Source of the DNA: Gaiellales bacterium
Lineage (GTDB): Bacteria > Actinomycetota > Thermoleophilia > Gaiellales > JAICJC01
Reading direction: 5' to 3'
Assembly: GCA_036273515.1 (NCBI GenBank)
Contig: DASUHM010000035.1
Span: 16,758 to 80,757, forward strand
DNA: 64,000 nucleotides
Below are positions 34,265-42,568 of the stretch, in pieces. Both the position numbers and the translations under genes were made by a program. Every line of letters starts with the position of its first letter. The first letter of the stretch is position 1. Below the pieces are notes generated by a model, which was given only the letters and a program-made list of their open reading frames with translations, ran no database searches and was not told where the DNA came from.

Positions 34265-35323
34265 TCAGGGCACGTACACGAGCTTGCCCTGCACCTTCAG
34301 ATCCTCCATCAGCCGCTGGGCCTTGGGGACGTCGCGCAGGGGGAACACGTGGTCGATCACGGGCTTGATGTGGCCGGCCTCGACGGCGCGCAGCGCCGCG
34401 GCCAGCTCGGCCTTGCTGGCCAGATGCGAGCCGAGCAGGTTCTGCTGCTTGTTCCAGAGGAAGCGCAGGTCGGTCACCGCCTCGAACCCCGTCGACGCGC
34501 CGCAGACGACCAGCCGGCCGCCCCAGCGCAGCGCCGCGACCGAGGTCGGCCAGGTGTCCTGGCCGGAGTGTTCGAACACGATGTCGGCGCCGACCTTGCG
34601 GGTGATCTCGCGCACCCGCGCGGGGACGTCCTCCGACGTGCGGTCGATGACGTCGGAGGCGCCGAGCTCCTGCGCCTTGGCAACCTTGGCCTTGCCGCCG
34701 ACGACCGGGATCGGGTTGGCCCCGAACATCCGGCAGATCTGGATCGCCATCACGCCCAGGCCGCCGACTCCACCCCAGATGAGCACGTTCTCGCCGGCCT
34801 GCACCTTCGCCCGGGTGACCAGCATCCGCCACGCCGTCTCGAGCACGAGCGGCATCGACGCGGCCTCCTCGAAGGTGAGGTTGGACGGCTTGGGCAGGAC
34901 GTTCACGGCGGGCATGGTGACGAGCTCGGAGTGCCCGCCGTCGTTCGGCCCGGTCTGGAAGCCCCAGATCAGGAACTGGCGGCAGAAGAACTCCTGGCCC
35001 GACGTGCACATGTCGCACGTGCGGCAGGAGATGCCGGGGTGGACGACGACCTCGTCGCCGACGCGGACGGGCGACGACCCGAAGCCGGTGCCGCCGACCT
35101 CGGAGCCGATCGCCCGCACCACGCCGGCCACGTCCGACCCGGCCACGTGCGGGAAGATGACCTTCATCCCGGGCATGCCCCGCCGCGCCCAGATGTCGTT
35201 GAAGTTGGCGCCCGCGGCCTTGACCTCGATCAGGACCTCGAACGGCTTCGGCTCCGGGTCGGGGATGTCCGTGTAGTTCAGGACGTCCGGCCCGCCGTGC
35301 TCCTCGAAGACGACGGCCTTCAT
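34265..35323 (-). CDS. Zinc-site MDR-family dehydrogenase/reductase
   Basis: 352 aa medium-chain dehydrogenase/reductase. The structural-zinc cysteines are present (CRTCDMCTSGQEFFC, ~97-111), as is the nucleotide motif GGVGGLGVMAIQ near 180. The first catalytic-zinc Cys of alcohol dehydrogenases is replaced in GANFNDIWARRG, so the active site resembles quinone-oxidoreductase or enoyl-reductase types. Last gene of the five-gene operon from 41075, joined to the aminotransferase by ATGA. Confidence 0.8.
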   Translation of the reverse strand: MKAVVFEEHGGPDVLNYTDIPDPEPKPFEVLIEVKAAGANFNDIWARRGMPGMKVIFPHVAGSDVAGVVRAIGSEVGGTGFGSSPVRVGDEVVVHPGISCRTCDMCTSGQEFFCRQFLIWGFQTGPNDGGHSELVTMPAVNVLPKPSNLTFEEAASMPLVLETAWRMLVTRAKVQAGENVLIWGGVGGLGVMAIQICRMFGANPIPVVGGKAKVAKAQELGASDVIDRTSEDVPARVREITRKVGADIVFEHSGQDTWPTSVAALRWGGRLVVCGASTGFEAVTDLRFLWNKQQNLLGSHLASKAELAAALRAVEAGHIKPVIDHVFPLRDVPKAQRLMEDLKVQGKLVYVP

Positions 35324-36690
35324 ACGATCGCGTCGGCCATCTGCTGGAAGTTGTCCACGTAGCGGCGGACGTCCGCCTCGGAGTGCTGCACCGAGAGCGT
35401 CCAGTTCTCGGACTTGCCCCACGGCGCCATGAACACGCCGCGGTTCAGCTGCACGAGCCAGTTGATGTAGCCGAGCTCCTCGGACACCTCGAGGTAGTCG
35501 CGGTAGTTGCGCACCCGCTCGGCCCGGTAGGTGACCGCGCCGCGAGCCGCGCTGACCGTGGTGTACCCGGCGATCCCGGAGCCCTCCATCACGCCGTCGC
35601 AGCCCGACCGCAGGATCTCGCCCAGGCGCTCGAACTCGGTGTAGGCGTCGTGCGTGAGGATGTCGATCAGCGTCGTCCGCATCGCGGCCATCGTGAGCGG
35701 GTTGCCGTTGAACGTCCCCACCTGGTCGATCTTGCCGGAGGCGATCCAGTCCATGACCTCGTCCGATCCGCCGATGGCGCCGCAGGGCAGGCCGCCGCCG
35801 ACCGACTTGGCCAGGCAGAGCAGGTCGGGGGTGACGCCGAAGCGCTCGACGGCGCCGCCGTAGGCGATCGTCGCGCCCGTCTTCACCTCGTCGAAGGTGA
35901 GCAGCGCGCCCTCGGCGTGCAGCCGCTCCTTGACGCCCGCCAGGTAGCCGTCCTCGGGGAGGACGAAGCCCGCGTTCATCATCGCCGGCTCGACGATCAT
36001 GCCGGCCACCTTGCCCTTGTGCTTGGCGAGGGTGCGCTCGAGCGCGTCGAGGTCGTTGAACGGCACCACCCGGGTCAGCTCGGTGACCTGCTTGGGGATG
36101 CCGAGCGTCTGCGGCACCGACACGGGGTCGTCGTAGGGGCCGATCTTGTCCGCCGCCGGGGCGACCGACACCATCACCGGGTCGCCGTGGCCGTGGTAGG
36201 AGCCCTCGATCTTGAAGATGACGTCGCGGCCGGTGATCGCGCGCATGAGGCGGACCGCCTCCATCGTCGCCTCGGTGCCGGAGTTGCAGTAGCGCCACAG
36301 CGGCAGGCCGAAGCGCTCCCGCAGGTGCTCGCCGACGACGACCGCATCCTCGGTCGGCTGGGCGAAGTGCGAGCCGCGCCCGATCCGGTCGGAGATGGTC
36401 TCGGCGATCTTGGGGTGGGCGTGGCCGACGGCGACCGCGCCGTAGCCGTTGTGGAAGTCGACGTACTCGTTGCCGTCGAGGTCCACGACCTTCGAGCCGT
36501 GGCCGTCGGCCAGCCAGATCGGGTGCGGGTCGGTCGCCTGCCAGCTCGAGGCGACGCCGCCCGCGAGCGACGTCCGCGCCCGCTCGGTCATGTCGCGGGA
36601 ACCGTGATGCCGCGCGTTGAACTCGGCCTCCTCGGTCTCGATCAGCTTCGCGAGCTTGGTCGGGTCGATGGTCTTCTGCGCAACGCTCAT
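35320..36690 (-). CDS. Class-III aminotransferase (glutamate-1-semialdehyde mutase-like)
   Basis: 456 aa. Contains NEYVDFHNGYGAVAVGHAHP, NSGTEATMEAVRLMRA, IEGSYHGHGDP, TFDEVKTG and the PLP lysine in LAKSVGGGLP near 297. Close in pattern to HemL, but the setting between a dehydrogenase and an enoyl-CoA hydratase, the N-terminal extension and the altered TFDEV(K) loop argue for a catabolic omega-aminotransferase or aminomutase rather than heme synthesis. ATGA overlaps on both sides. Confidence 0.8.
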   Translation of the reverse strand: MSVAQKTIDPTKLAKLIETEEAEFNARHHGSRDMTERARTSLAGGVASSWQATDPHPIWLADGHGSKVVDLDGNEYVDFHNGYGAVAVGHAHPKIAETISDRIGRGSHFAQPTEDAVVVGEHLRERFGLPLWRYCNSGTEATMEAVRLMRAITGRDVIFKIEGSYHGHGDPVMVSVAPAADKIGPYDDPVSVPQTLGIPKQVTELTRVVPFNDLDALERTLAKHKGKVAGMIVEPAMMNAGFVLPEDGYLAGVKERLHAEGALLTFDEVKTGATIAYGGAVERFGVTPDLLCLAKSVGGGLPCGAIGGSDEVMDWIASGKIDQVGTFNGNPLTMAAMRTTLIDILTHDAYTEFERLGEILRSGCDGVMEGSGIAGYTTVSAARGAVTYRAERVRNYRDYLEVSEELGYINWLVQLNRGVFMAPWGKSENWTLSVQHSEADVRRYVDNFQQMADAIV

Positions 36691-37514
36691 GCCTTCACTC
36701 CTCCCAGTACCTCGCCGTAGCGGCTGTCCCGCCAGGCGAGGGCGGCCTTGAGGCCGGATGACTTGACGATCTCCATGAACTCCTTCTGCTCCGGCGTGTC
36801 CGCCGCGTTCAGCATGGCGGACAGGTCGAGGTTCGTGCCGACGGCGGTGCGCAGGCCCATGGCCTCGTATGCGCGGAGCAGCGCGAGCTTGGTCAGGCGC
36901 AGCACCGGCAGCGGCGTCGGCGCGATCTTGCGCACCAGGCCGTCGACCTCGGCCTCGATCTCCTCGTCCGGGACGACGCGGTTCACGAGGCCCGCGTCGA
37001 GCGCGGTCTCGGCGTCGATCACGTCCCCGGTGAAGAGGAGCTCGTTGGTCTTCTTCTGGCCGAGCACGAAGGGCATCAACAGGGTCACAGGGCCGGAACC
37101 GTACCGGATCTCCGGCTCCCCGAAGCTCGCGCCGGCGCCCGCCACGATCATGTCGCAGGCCATCGCGACCTCGCACCCGCCGGCCAGGCAGTAGCCCCGC
37201 ACGGCGCAGATCGTGGGCTTCGGCAGCGCCCACAGCTTCATGGTTGCGTCGACGTCGATGCCGAGCACGTGGTGCCAGTCGTGCGCCGCTCCGTACTCGC
37301 CCGCGGCCTCGTCGGCGAGGTCGTATCCGGCCGAGAAGGCGCGCCCCGCCCCCGTGACGACGACCACCTTCACCTCGTCATCGGCCGTGGCCCGCTCGAT
37401 CGCCTCGTGCAGGCCTGCCAGCACCGCCTTGTTGATGGCGTTCAGCTTCTCCGGCCGGTTGAGGGTGATCCACGCGGCCGGGCCGCGCGTCTCGTAGAGG
37501 ACGGCGTCGCTCAT
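36687..37514 (-). CDS. Enoyl-CoA hydratase/isomerase family protein
   Basis: 275 aa crotonase. The oxyanion-hole segments AFSAGYDLADE (~64) and GYCLAGGCEVAMACDM (~108) are intact, and FGEPEIRYGSGP holds the usual catalytic Glu region. Expected to hydrate an enoyl-CoA or carry out a related CoA-thioester reaction. Middle gene of the operon, coupled by ATGA on both sides. Confidence 0.85.
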   Translation of the reverse strand: MSDAVLYETRGPAAWITLNRPEKLNAINKAVLAGLHEAIERATADDEVKVVVVTGAGRAFSAGYDLADEAAGEYGAAHDWHHVLGIDVDATMKLWALPKPTICAVRGYCLAGGCEVAMACDMIVAGAGASFGEPEIRYGSGPVTLLMPFVLGQKKTNELLFTGDVIDAETALDAGLVNRVVPDEEIEAEVDGLVRKIAPTPLPVLRLTKLALLRAYEAMGLRTAVGTNLDLSAMLNAADTPEQKEFMEIVKSSGLKAALAWRDSRYGEVLGGVKA

Positions 37515-39565
37515 GCGCTCTCCTTCAGGACGATCAGGCAGTCGAGGGCCACGGCCCGCTCCGGCGAGACGAGCAGCGGGTTGACGTCGACCTCGACGAT
37601 CTCGGGATGCTCGGCCACGAGGCGCGAGACGGCGACCACGGCGTCGATCAGGCCGGCGGGCGGCTCGCCCCCCAGCATGCGGCCGAGTGCGGGCAGCGAC
37701 GCGACCAGGCGGCGGGCGCCGTCGGCGTCGAGCGGGGCCAGGCTGACGGCCACCAGGTCGAGCTGCTCGGCCAGCGCCCCGCCGGCGCCGACGACCACGG
37801 TCGGCCCGTAGTCGGCGTCGCGCACGGCGCCGACCAGCACCTCGACGCCGCCGGTGACGTGCTCGGCGACGAGGACGCGCCCGCCCATCCGCTCGGCGGC
37901 CGAGCGGACGGCGTCGGCGTCGGCCAAGTGCAGGGCCACACCGCCGACGCGGGCCTTGTGGGCGACGCCGTCGACCTTGCACACGACCGGGTAGCCCATG
38001 TCCGCAGCGGCGGAGACCGCCGCGTCGGCGTCGCCGCAGCGGACGCTGCGCACGTAGTCGATACCGTAACCGCGGGCGATCTCGGCCGAGTCGAGCTCCG
38101 CCAGGGCGCCGGATCCCTGAAGCGGCGCGGCGGGGGACACCGCCCTCGACGCCGGCGCCGTGGCCTCGTGGTGGAGCCGCGCGGCCAGCGCCCGCAGGCC
38201 CGGCAGGGTGCCCTTCAGCATGGGGATGTCGTGCTCGCGCGCCCAGCGCAGGTCTTCCAGTGGCGGGTCGGCGGTGGTCACCGTGATCACCGCCGGGAAG
38301 AGGTCGGTGCCGGCGACGGCGGCCTGGAGATCCGCGCCGATGTTCGTCGCCAGCTGGCGCTCGGTGCCGTGCAGCCAGTGGCTGTGGTCGATCGCCGAGA
38401 CGAGCACGTCGAACTCGCCCGACTCCGCCATCAGCTGGAACACGCGCGGGAAGACGACCCGGTCGTCGTCAATCGCCCAGCAGTCGGCCGGGTTGCCGAC
38501 GTGGGTGAAGTTCGGGAACTCGGCGGCGATCCGCGACCGCAGCTCCTCCGAGAAGAGCTGGAGCGGGATGCCGGCCTGCTCGGCCTTGTCGGCGAAGTAC
38601 TCGCCCTCCCCGCCGGAGTTGGTGACCGCGCCGATCCGGCGCCCGCGCGGCGGCCGCTCGCGCGAGAACACCTCGAGGTGCTCGAGCCAGCCGCCGAAGT
38701 CGTCGACCCGGATCGCGTCGTAGTGGCGCAACATCGCCGAGAGCCCGCGGTCGGATCCGACCATCGCGCCGGTGTGGGCCAGGGCGGCCGCGGCGCCCAT
38801 CGTGGAGGTGCCGACCTTGAGCACGATGGCCACCTTGCCGGCCTCGGCCAGCCGCTGCAGGGCCGCCTCGAACGCCGCCGGCCGCCGCACCGCCTCGAGG
38901 AACAGGCCGACCACCCGTGTGCCGGGGTCGTCGGCGAACCAGCCGACGAAGTCGGCGGCGTCGACCACCGTCTCGTTGCCGGCCGAGATCACCGTCCGGA
39001 AGCCGATCCGGGGGCCGAGCGAGACGAGGATCTCGCCGATCGAGCCGGAGTGCGCCAGCGTCGCCACCGGCCCGCCGACGAACGTCGAGTGCAGGCTGCC
39101 GATCCAGGGCGACGGGGCGCCGGGCGTGGCGACGCCCATGCAGTTGGGGCCGACCATGGCGATGCCGGCCGCCCGCAGCCGGTCGCTGATGCGCCCCGCG
39201 ATCGTCGGCCCGTCGGCCCCGGCCTCGTTGCCGAGACCGGGCGTGATCACGGCCCGCACGCCCTCGACGGAGAGGACGTCGTCCACAGCCGCCTCGATGC
39301 GTCCGTGGCCGACGCCCATCACGACCATCTCGGGCACCGTCGGGCAGGCGGCCATGCCGGGGTAGCAGCGCACCCCGCAGGCCTCCTGCTTCGTCGGGTT
39401 GACCCCGTAGAACGGGACCCCGGGGACGGTCATGTTCTCGGCGATCCGGGCCGACGTGCGCTCGGAGATACCGTAGATCGCCACCGACGCCGGGTTGAAG
39501 ACCGCCTCGAGGTTCGGGTGAAGCTCCGCCGCGTCGCGCGGCGTCGTCACGTCGGCTGCGGACAA
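37511..39565 (-). CDS. ADP-forming acyl-CoA ligase, fused alpha-beta type
   Basis: 684 aa. The N-terminal part is an SucD-like CoA-binding domain (VFNPASVAIYGIS) with a phosphohistidine candidate in LAHTGAMVGSD near 264; the C-terminal ~200 residues are an ATP-grasp domain (GYPVVCKVDGVAHKARVGGVAL, VDVNPLLVSP). This is the acetyl/acyl-CoA synthetase (ADP-forming) family, which reversibly couples acyl-CoA hydrolysis to ATP. TTG 39565 is one base after the upstream stop; GTG 39550 is an alternative start. Confidence 0.83.
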   Translation of the reverse strand: MSAADVTTPRDAAELHPNLEAVFNPASVAIYGISERTSARIAENMTVPGVPFYGVNPTKQEACGVRCYPGMAACPTVPEMVVMGVGHGRIEAAVDDVLSVEGVRAVITPGLGNEAGADGPTIAGRISDRLRAAGIAMVGPNCMGVATPGAPSPWIGSLHSTFVGGPVATLAHSGSIGEILVSLGPRIGFRTVISAGNETVVDAADFVGWFADDPGTRVVGLFLEAVRRPAAFEAALQRLAEAGKVAIVLKVGTSTMGAAAALAHTGAMVGSDRGLSAMLRHYDAIRVDDFGGWLEHLEVFSRERPPRGRRIGAVTNSGGEGEYFADKAEQAGIPLQLFSEELRSRIAAEFPNFTHVGNPADCWAIDDDRVVFPRVFQLMAESGEFDVLVSAIDHSHWLHGTERQLATNIGADLQAAVAGTDLFPAVITVTTADPPLEDLRWAREHDIPMLKGTLPGLRALAARLHHEATAPASRAVSPAAPLQGSGALAELDSAEIARGYGIDYVRSVRCGDADAAVSAAADMGYPVVCKVDGVAHKARVGGVALHLADADAVRSAAERMGGRVLVAEHVTGGVEVLVGAVRDADYGPTVVVGAGGALAEQLDLVAVSLAPLDADGARRLVASLPALGRMLGGEPPAGLIDAVVAVSRLVAEHPEIVEVDVNPLLVSPERAVALDCLIVLKESA

Positions 39566-39566
39566 G

Positions 39567-41075
39567 CTACTCGTCCGCCTGCTCGACGAAGAAGCGCCCG
39601 GTCTCGCCTCCCGAGAAGAATCGCGAGGTGACCGTCTTCTTGCGCGTGTAGAACTCGACCGCGTCCGGGCCGTGCGCGTGCAGGTCGCCGAAGAACGACC
39701 CCTTCCAGCCCGAGAACGGGAAGAACGCGACCGGCGCCGCGACGCCGATGTTGATCCCGACCATGCCGACCTGGACGTCGTGCCGGTAGCGACGCGCGGC
39801 CGCGCCGGACTCGGTGAAGAGCGACGTGCCGTTGCCGTAGCGGCTGCCGTTCACGATCTGGATCGCCTCGTCGAGCGAGTCGGCATGGATGACCGAGAGG
39901 ACGGGCCCGAAGACCTCCTCCTGAGCGATGTCCATGTCGGCCGTCACGCCGTCGAGCACGGTCGGCCCGACGTACGAACCACCCTCGGGCGCCGAAGCGC
40001 CGCGGCCGTCGACCACGGCGGTCGCGCCGCCGTCGATCCCACGCTCGATCCACTCGGTGATGCGGTCGCGGGCGGGCGTCGAGACGACCGGGCCCACGTC
40101 GATCCCCTGCTCGAGGCCGTCGCCGACCGAGAGCGCCTTCGTGCGCGCGACCAGCTCGTCCATGAGCGGCTTCTTCGCGTCGCCGACGGTGACGACGACC
40201 GAGCCCGCCATGCAGCGCTGGCCGGCCGCGCCGAAGGCGGAGCCGAGGATGTTGCCCACGGTCTTCGGCATGACCGCGTCGGGCATGACGACCATGAAGT
40301 TCTTCGCGCCGCCGAGCGCCTGGACGCGCTTGCCGTTCGCCGCGGCGCGCTCGTAGACGTACTTCGCGACCTTGGCGGAGCCGACGAACGAGATCGCGTC
40401 GACGTCCTGGTGGTCGAGCAGGGCGTTCACGACGTCGACGGAGCCGTTCACGAGGTTGATGGCGCCGTCGGGCAGGCCGCCGTGGTCGTCGATCAGGTTG
40501 AAGACGAGCTCCTGCGTCAGGGGCACCTGCTCGGAGGGCTTCAGGACGAACGTGTTCCCGCAGGCGATCGCGAAGGGCAGGAACCAGAATGGGACCATCG
40601 CCGGGAAGTTGAACGGCACGATCGCGGCACAGACGCCCACCGGCTGGCGGATCGTCTCGCAGTCGACGTTGCGGGCGACGTCCTCGAGGATGCGGCCCTG
40701 CATCGTCTGGGGGACGGCGGTCGCGGCCTCGATCATCTCGACGGCGCGGCCGACCTCGGCGCGCGCGTCGGGCAGGGTCTTCCCCATCTCGCGCGTGACC
40801 GAGCGGGCGAGCTCGTCGGCGTGCTCCTCGATCACCTGGCGCAGCCCGAACAGCCAGCGGGCGCGCTCGATCACGGGGCGGGCGCGCCACTCGGGCAGTG
40901 CGGCCTTCGCGGCCTGGACGGCGGCGTCGACGTCCGCGGCGCCCGAGAGGGGCACGCGGGCAAGGGTCTCTCCGGTGGCGGGATTGATGACGTCCTGCTG
41001 CTGGCCGGCGGTCGCGGCCACCCAGCGGCCTCCGACGTAGTTTCCGAGCAGGCGTGTGTCAGCGGTGGTAGCCAT
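39567..41075 (-). CDS. mmsA: CoA-acylating methylmalonate-semialdehyde dehydrogenase
   Basis: 502 aa aldehyde dehydrogenase. FNFPAMVPFWFLPFAI, GSAKVAK and the nucleophile in GQRCMAGS near 288 are the MmsA/IolA signature; the end PFSGWKGSFFGDLHAHG is also typical. It oxidises malonate or methylmalonate semialdehyde to acetyl- or propionyl-CoA with CO2 release. First gene of the operon; ATG 41075 lies 50 bp from the divergent PucR regulator. The propionyl-CoA could feed the carboxylase and mutase genes downstream. Confidence 0.88.
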   Translation of the reverse strand: MATTADTRLLGNYVGGRWVAATAGQQQDVINPATGETLARVPLSGAADVDAAVQAAKAALPEWRARPVIERARWLFGLRQVIEEHADELARSVTREMGKTLPDARAEVGRAVEMIEAATAVPQTMQGRILEDVARNVDCETIRQPVGVCAAIVPFNFPAMVPFWFLPFAIACGNTFVLKPSEQVPLTQELVFNLIDDHGGLPDGAINLVNGSVDVVNALLDHQDVDAISFVGSAKVAKYVYERAAANGKRVQALGGAKNFMVVMPDAVMPKTVGNILGSAFGAAGQRCMAGSVVVTVGDAKKPLMDELVARTKALSVGDGLEQGIDVGPVVSTPARDRITEWIERGIDGGATAVVDGRGASAPEGGSYVGPTVLDGVTADMDIAQEEVFGPVLSVIHADSLDEAIQIVNGSRYGNGTSLFTESGAAARRYRHDVQVGMVGINIGVAAPVAFFPFSGWKGSFFGDLHAHGPDAVEFYTRKKTVTSRFFSGGETGRFFVEQADE

Positions 41076-41081
41076 CCCGGC

Positions 41082-41087
41082 ATTGAA
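41082..41087 (-). promoter_or_regulatory. -10 box TTCAAT for the mmsA operon
   Basis: Hexamer ending 6 nt before the ATG at 41075. It departs from TANNNT at position 2, compatible with a weak, activator-dependent promoter. Confidence 0.35.
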
Positions 41088-41113
41088 TCCGAGGTCGTGC
41101 CGCGCCGCCACCT

Positions 41114-41119
41114 TACACT
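41114..41119 (+). promoter_or_regulatory. -10 box TACACT, leaderless PucR regulator
   Basis: Ends 6 nt before the GTG at 41126, within the 50-bp divergent gap. Confidence 0.5.
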
Positions 41120-41125
41120 GTGTCC

Positions 41126-42568
41126 GTGAACGCGCCTGATACCGGACAGTCTGTCTTGACGGTGGCCGACCTGCTCGCCCTGGAGGAGTTCCGGTCGGGC
41201 GAGGTCACCGTGGCCGCAGGCGGCCACCGGCTGGGCAACCGGGTCGAGTGGGTGCACGTCTTCGAGACCCCGGCCGTCAGCGAGGTGCTGCGCGGCGGCG
41301 AGTTCCTGCTCACGACCGGGATCGGCCTGGCCGGGATGTCGCCGGCGGGGATCGAGGCGCTGGTCGCGGCCGTCGCCCGCTCGGGCGCGGCCGGGATCGG
41401 CTTCGAGCCCACCCACGCCGCCGCCGACGTGCTCGTCCCCGCCTGCCGCGCCCACGAGCTGCCGCTGATCGTGTTCGGGCGCGACGTGCGCTTCGTCGAC
41501 ATCACCCACGTCGTCCACGAGCGGCTCGTCTCCGGCGAGCTCCAGACGCTGCGCCGGGCGGTCGCCCTGCAAGCCCAGCTGCGCGGCGCCGCCCGCGAGG
41601 GGCTCGGGCCGGGAGGCCTGGTCGCGGCGCTCGGCGGCGTGCTCGGCGCGCAGGTGCTCTTCGAGCGGATCGACCGCACGCGCATCGCAACCTCGCCCGA
41701 GGACGGCCTCGACGTCGCCTTCCTGGACGCGCTCGACCGCCAGCGCCAGCGCCTGCCGACGGCGCTCCAGTCGCGGCCGGTCAACCCCGGCTGCTGGCTG
41801 CACGTGCTCTCCCGCCACGGTGACGAGCTGGACGAGCTCGCGCTCGACGAGGCGGCCTTCCTGCTCAGCGTCGCCCTGGCGGCGCAGCCGCCGCCGGACG
41901 AGGTGCCCGCCGCCGAGCGGGCGCGCCTGCTGCAGCGGCTGGCCGAGGGCCGGGCCGGCGACGCGGCCGACGTCGTGCGGCGGGCGCGCTCGGTGGGCGT
42001 CGACCTCTCGCGGGCGACGCTGTGGGCCCTCCACGGGCGCGGGTCGCTCGAACGGCTCGAGCGGATGGGTATGGACGCGCTCGTCGACGGGCACCGCGCG
42101 ATCGTGGCCGTCCGCGGCGCCGTCGACATGCCTGCCGTCGCCCGCGATCTCGTCCGCCGCGGCGCCGTCACGGCCGTCGGCCTGGACGCCCGCGGCGGCG
42201 AGCCGGGCCAGCTCCGCGCTGCCCTGACCGGCGCCGAGCGCGCCTGCCTGGTCGCGGCCGCCGCCGGGCCGCCCGTGCGCCCGGCCGCCGGCCTCGGCGC
42301 CCTGGGGGCGGTGGCCGGGTCGGTGCTCGCCGGCGAGCGGGTCGAGGCACGGTTCGGCGAGGCCGACCAGGAGCTGCTCGAGGCGCTCGCCGCGACGGGC
42401 TGGTCGAAAGCCGCCGCCGCCCGCCGCCTGCGCGTCTCCCGCCAGCGCCTCTACGAGCGCCTGGCGGCGCTGAACGAGCGCCACGGCATCGACGTCGACC
42501 TGCCCCAGACCCGGATCGAGCTCGCGCTCGAGGTGTGGGCGGTGCGGATGGCGGAGCTGGTGGACTAG
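41126..42568 (+). CDS. PucR-family transcriptional regulator
   Basis: 480 aa. The N-terminal PucR domain (VADLLALEEFRSGEVTVAAGG) is followed by a GGDEF-like/GAF-like middle and a C-terminal helix-turn-helix (LLEALAATGWSKAAAARRLRVSRQRLYERLAAL, ~412-445). PucR proteins usually activate nitrogen or aromatic catabolism genes on sensing an intermediate. Divergent placement makes it the likely regulator of the mmsA operon. Its stop shares the CTAG palindrome with the carboxylase alpha-subunit stop (4-bp convergent overlap). Confidence 0.88.
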   Translation: MNAPDTGQSVLTVADLLALEEFRSGEVTVAAGGHRLGNRVEWVHVFETPAVSEVLRGGEFLLTTGIGLAGMSPAGIEALVAAVARSGAAGIGFEPTHAAADVLVPACRAHELPLIVFGRDVRFVDITHVVHERLVSGELQTLRRAVALQAQLRGAAREGLGPGGLVAALGGVLGAQVLFERIDRTRIATSPEDGLDVAFLDALDRQRQRLPTALQSRPVNPGCWLHVLSRHGDELDELALDEAAFLLSVALAAQPPPDEVPAAERARLLQRLAEGRAGDAADVVRRARSVGVDLSRATLWALHGRGSLERLERMGMDALVDGHRAIVAVRGAVDMPAVARDLVRRGAVTAVGLDARGGEPGQLRAALTGAERACLVAAAAGPPVRPAAGLGALGAVAGSVLAGERVEARFGEADQELLEALAATGWSKAAAARRLRVSRQRLYERLAALNERHGIDVDLPQTRIELALEVWAVRMAELVD

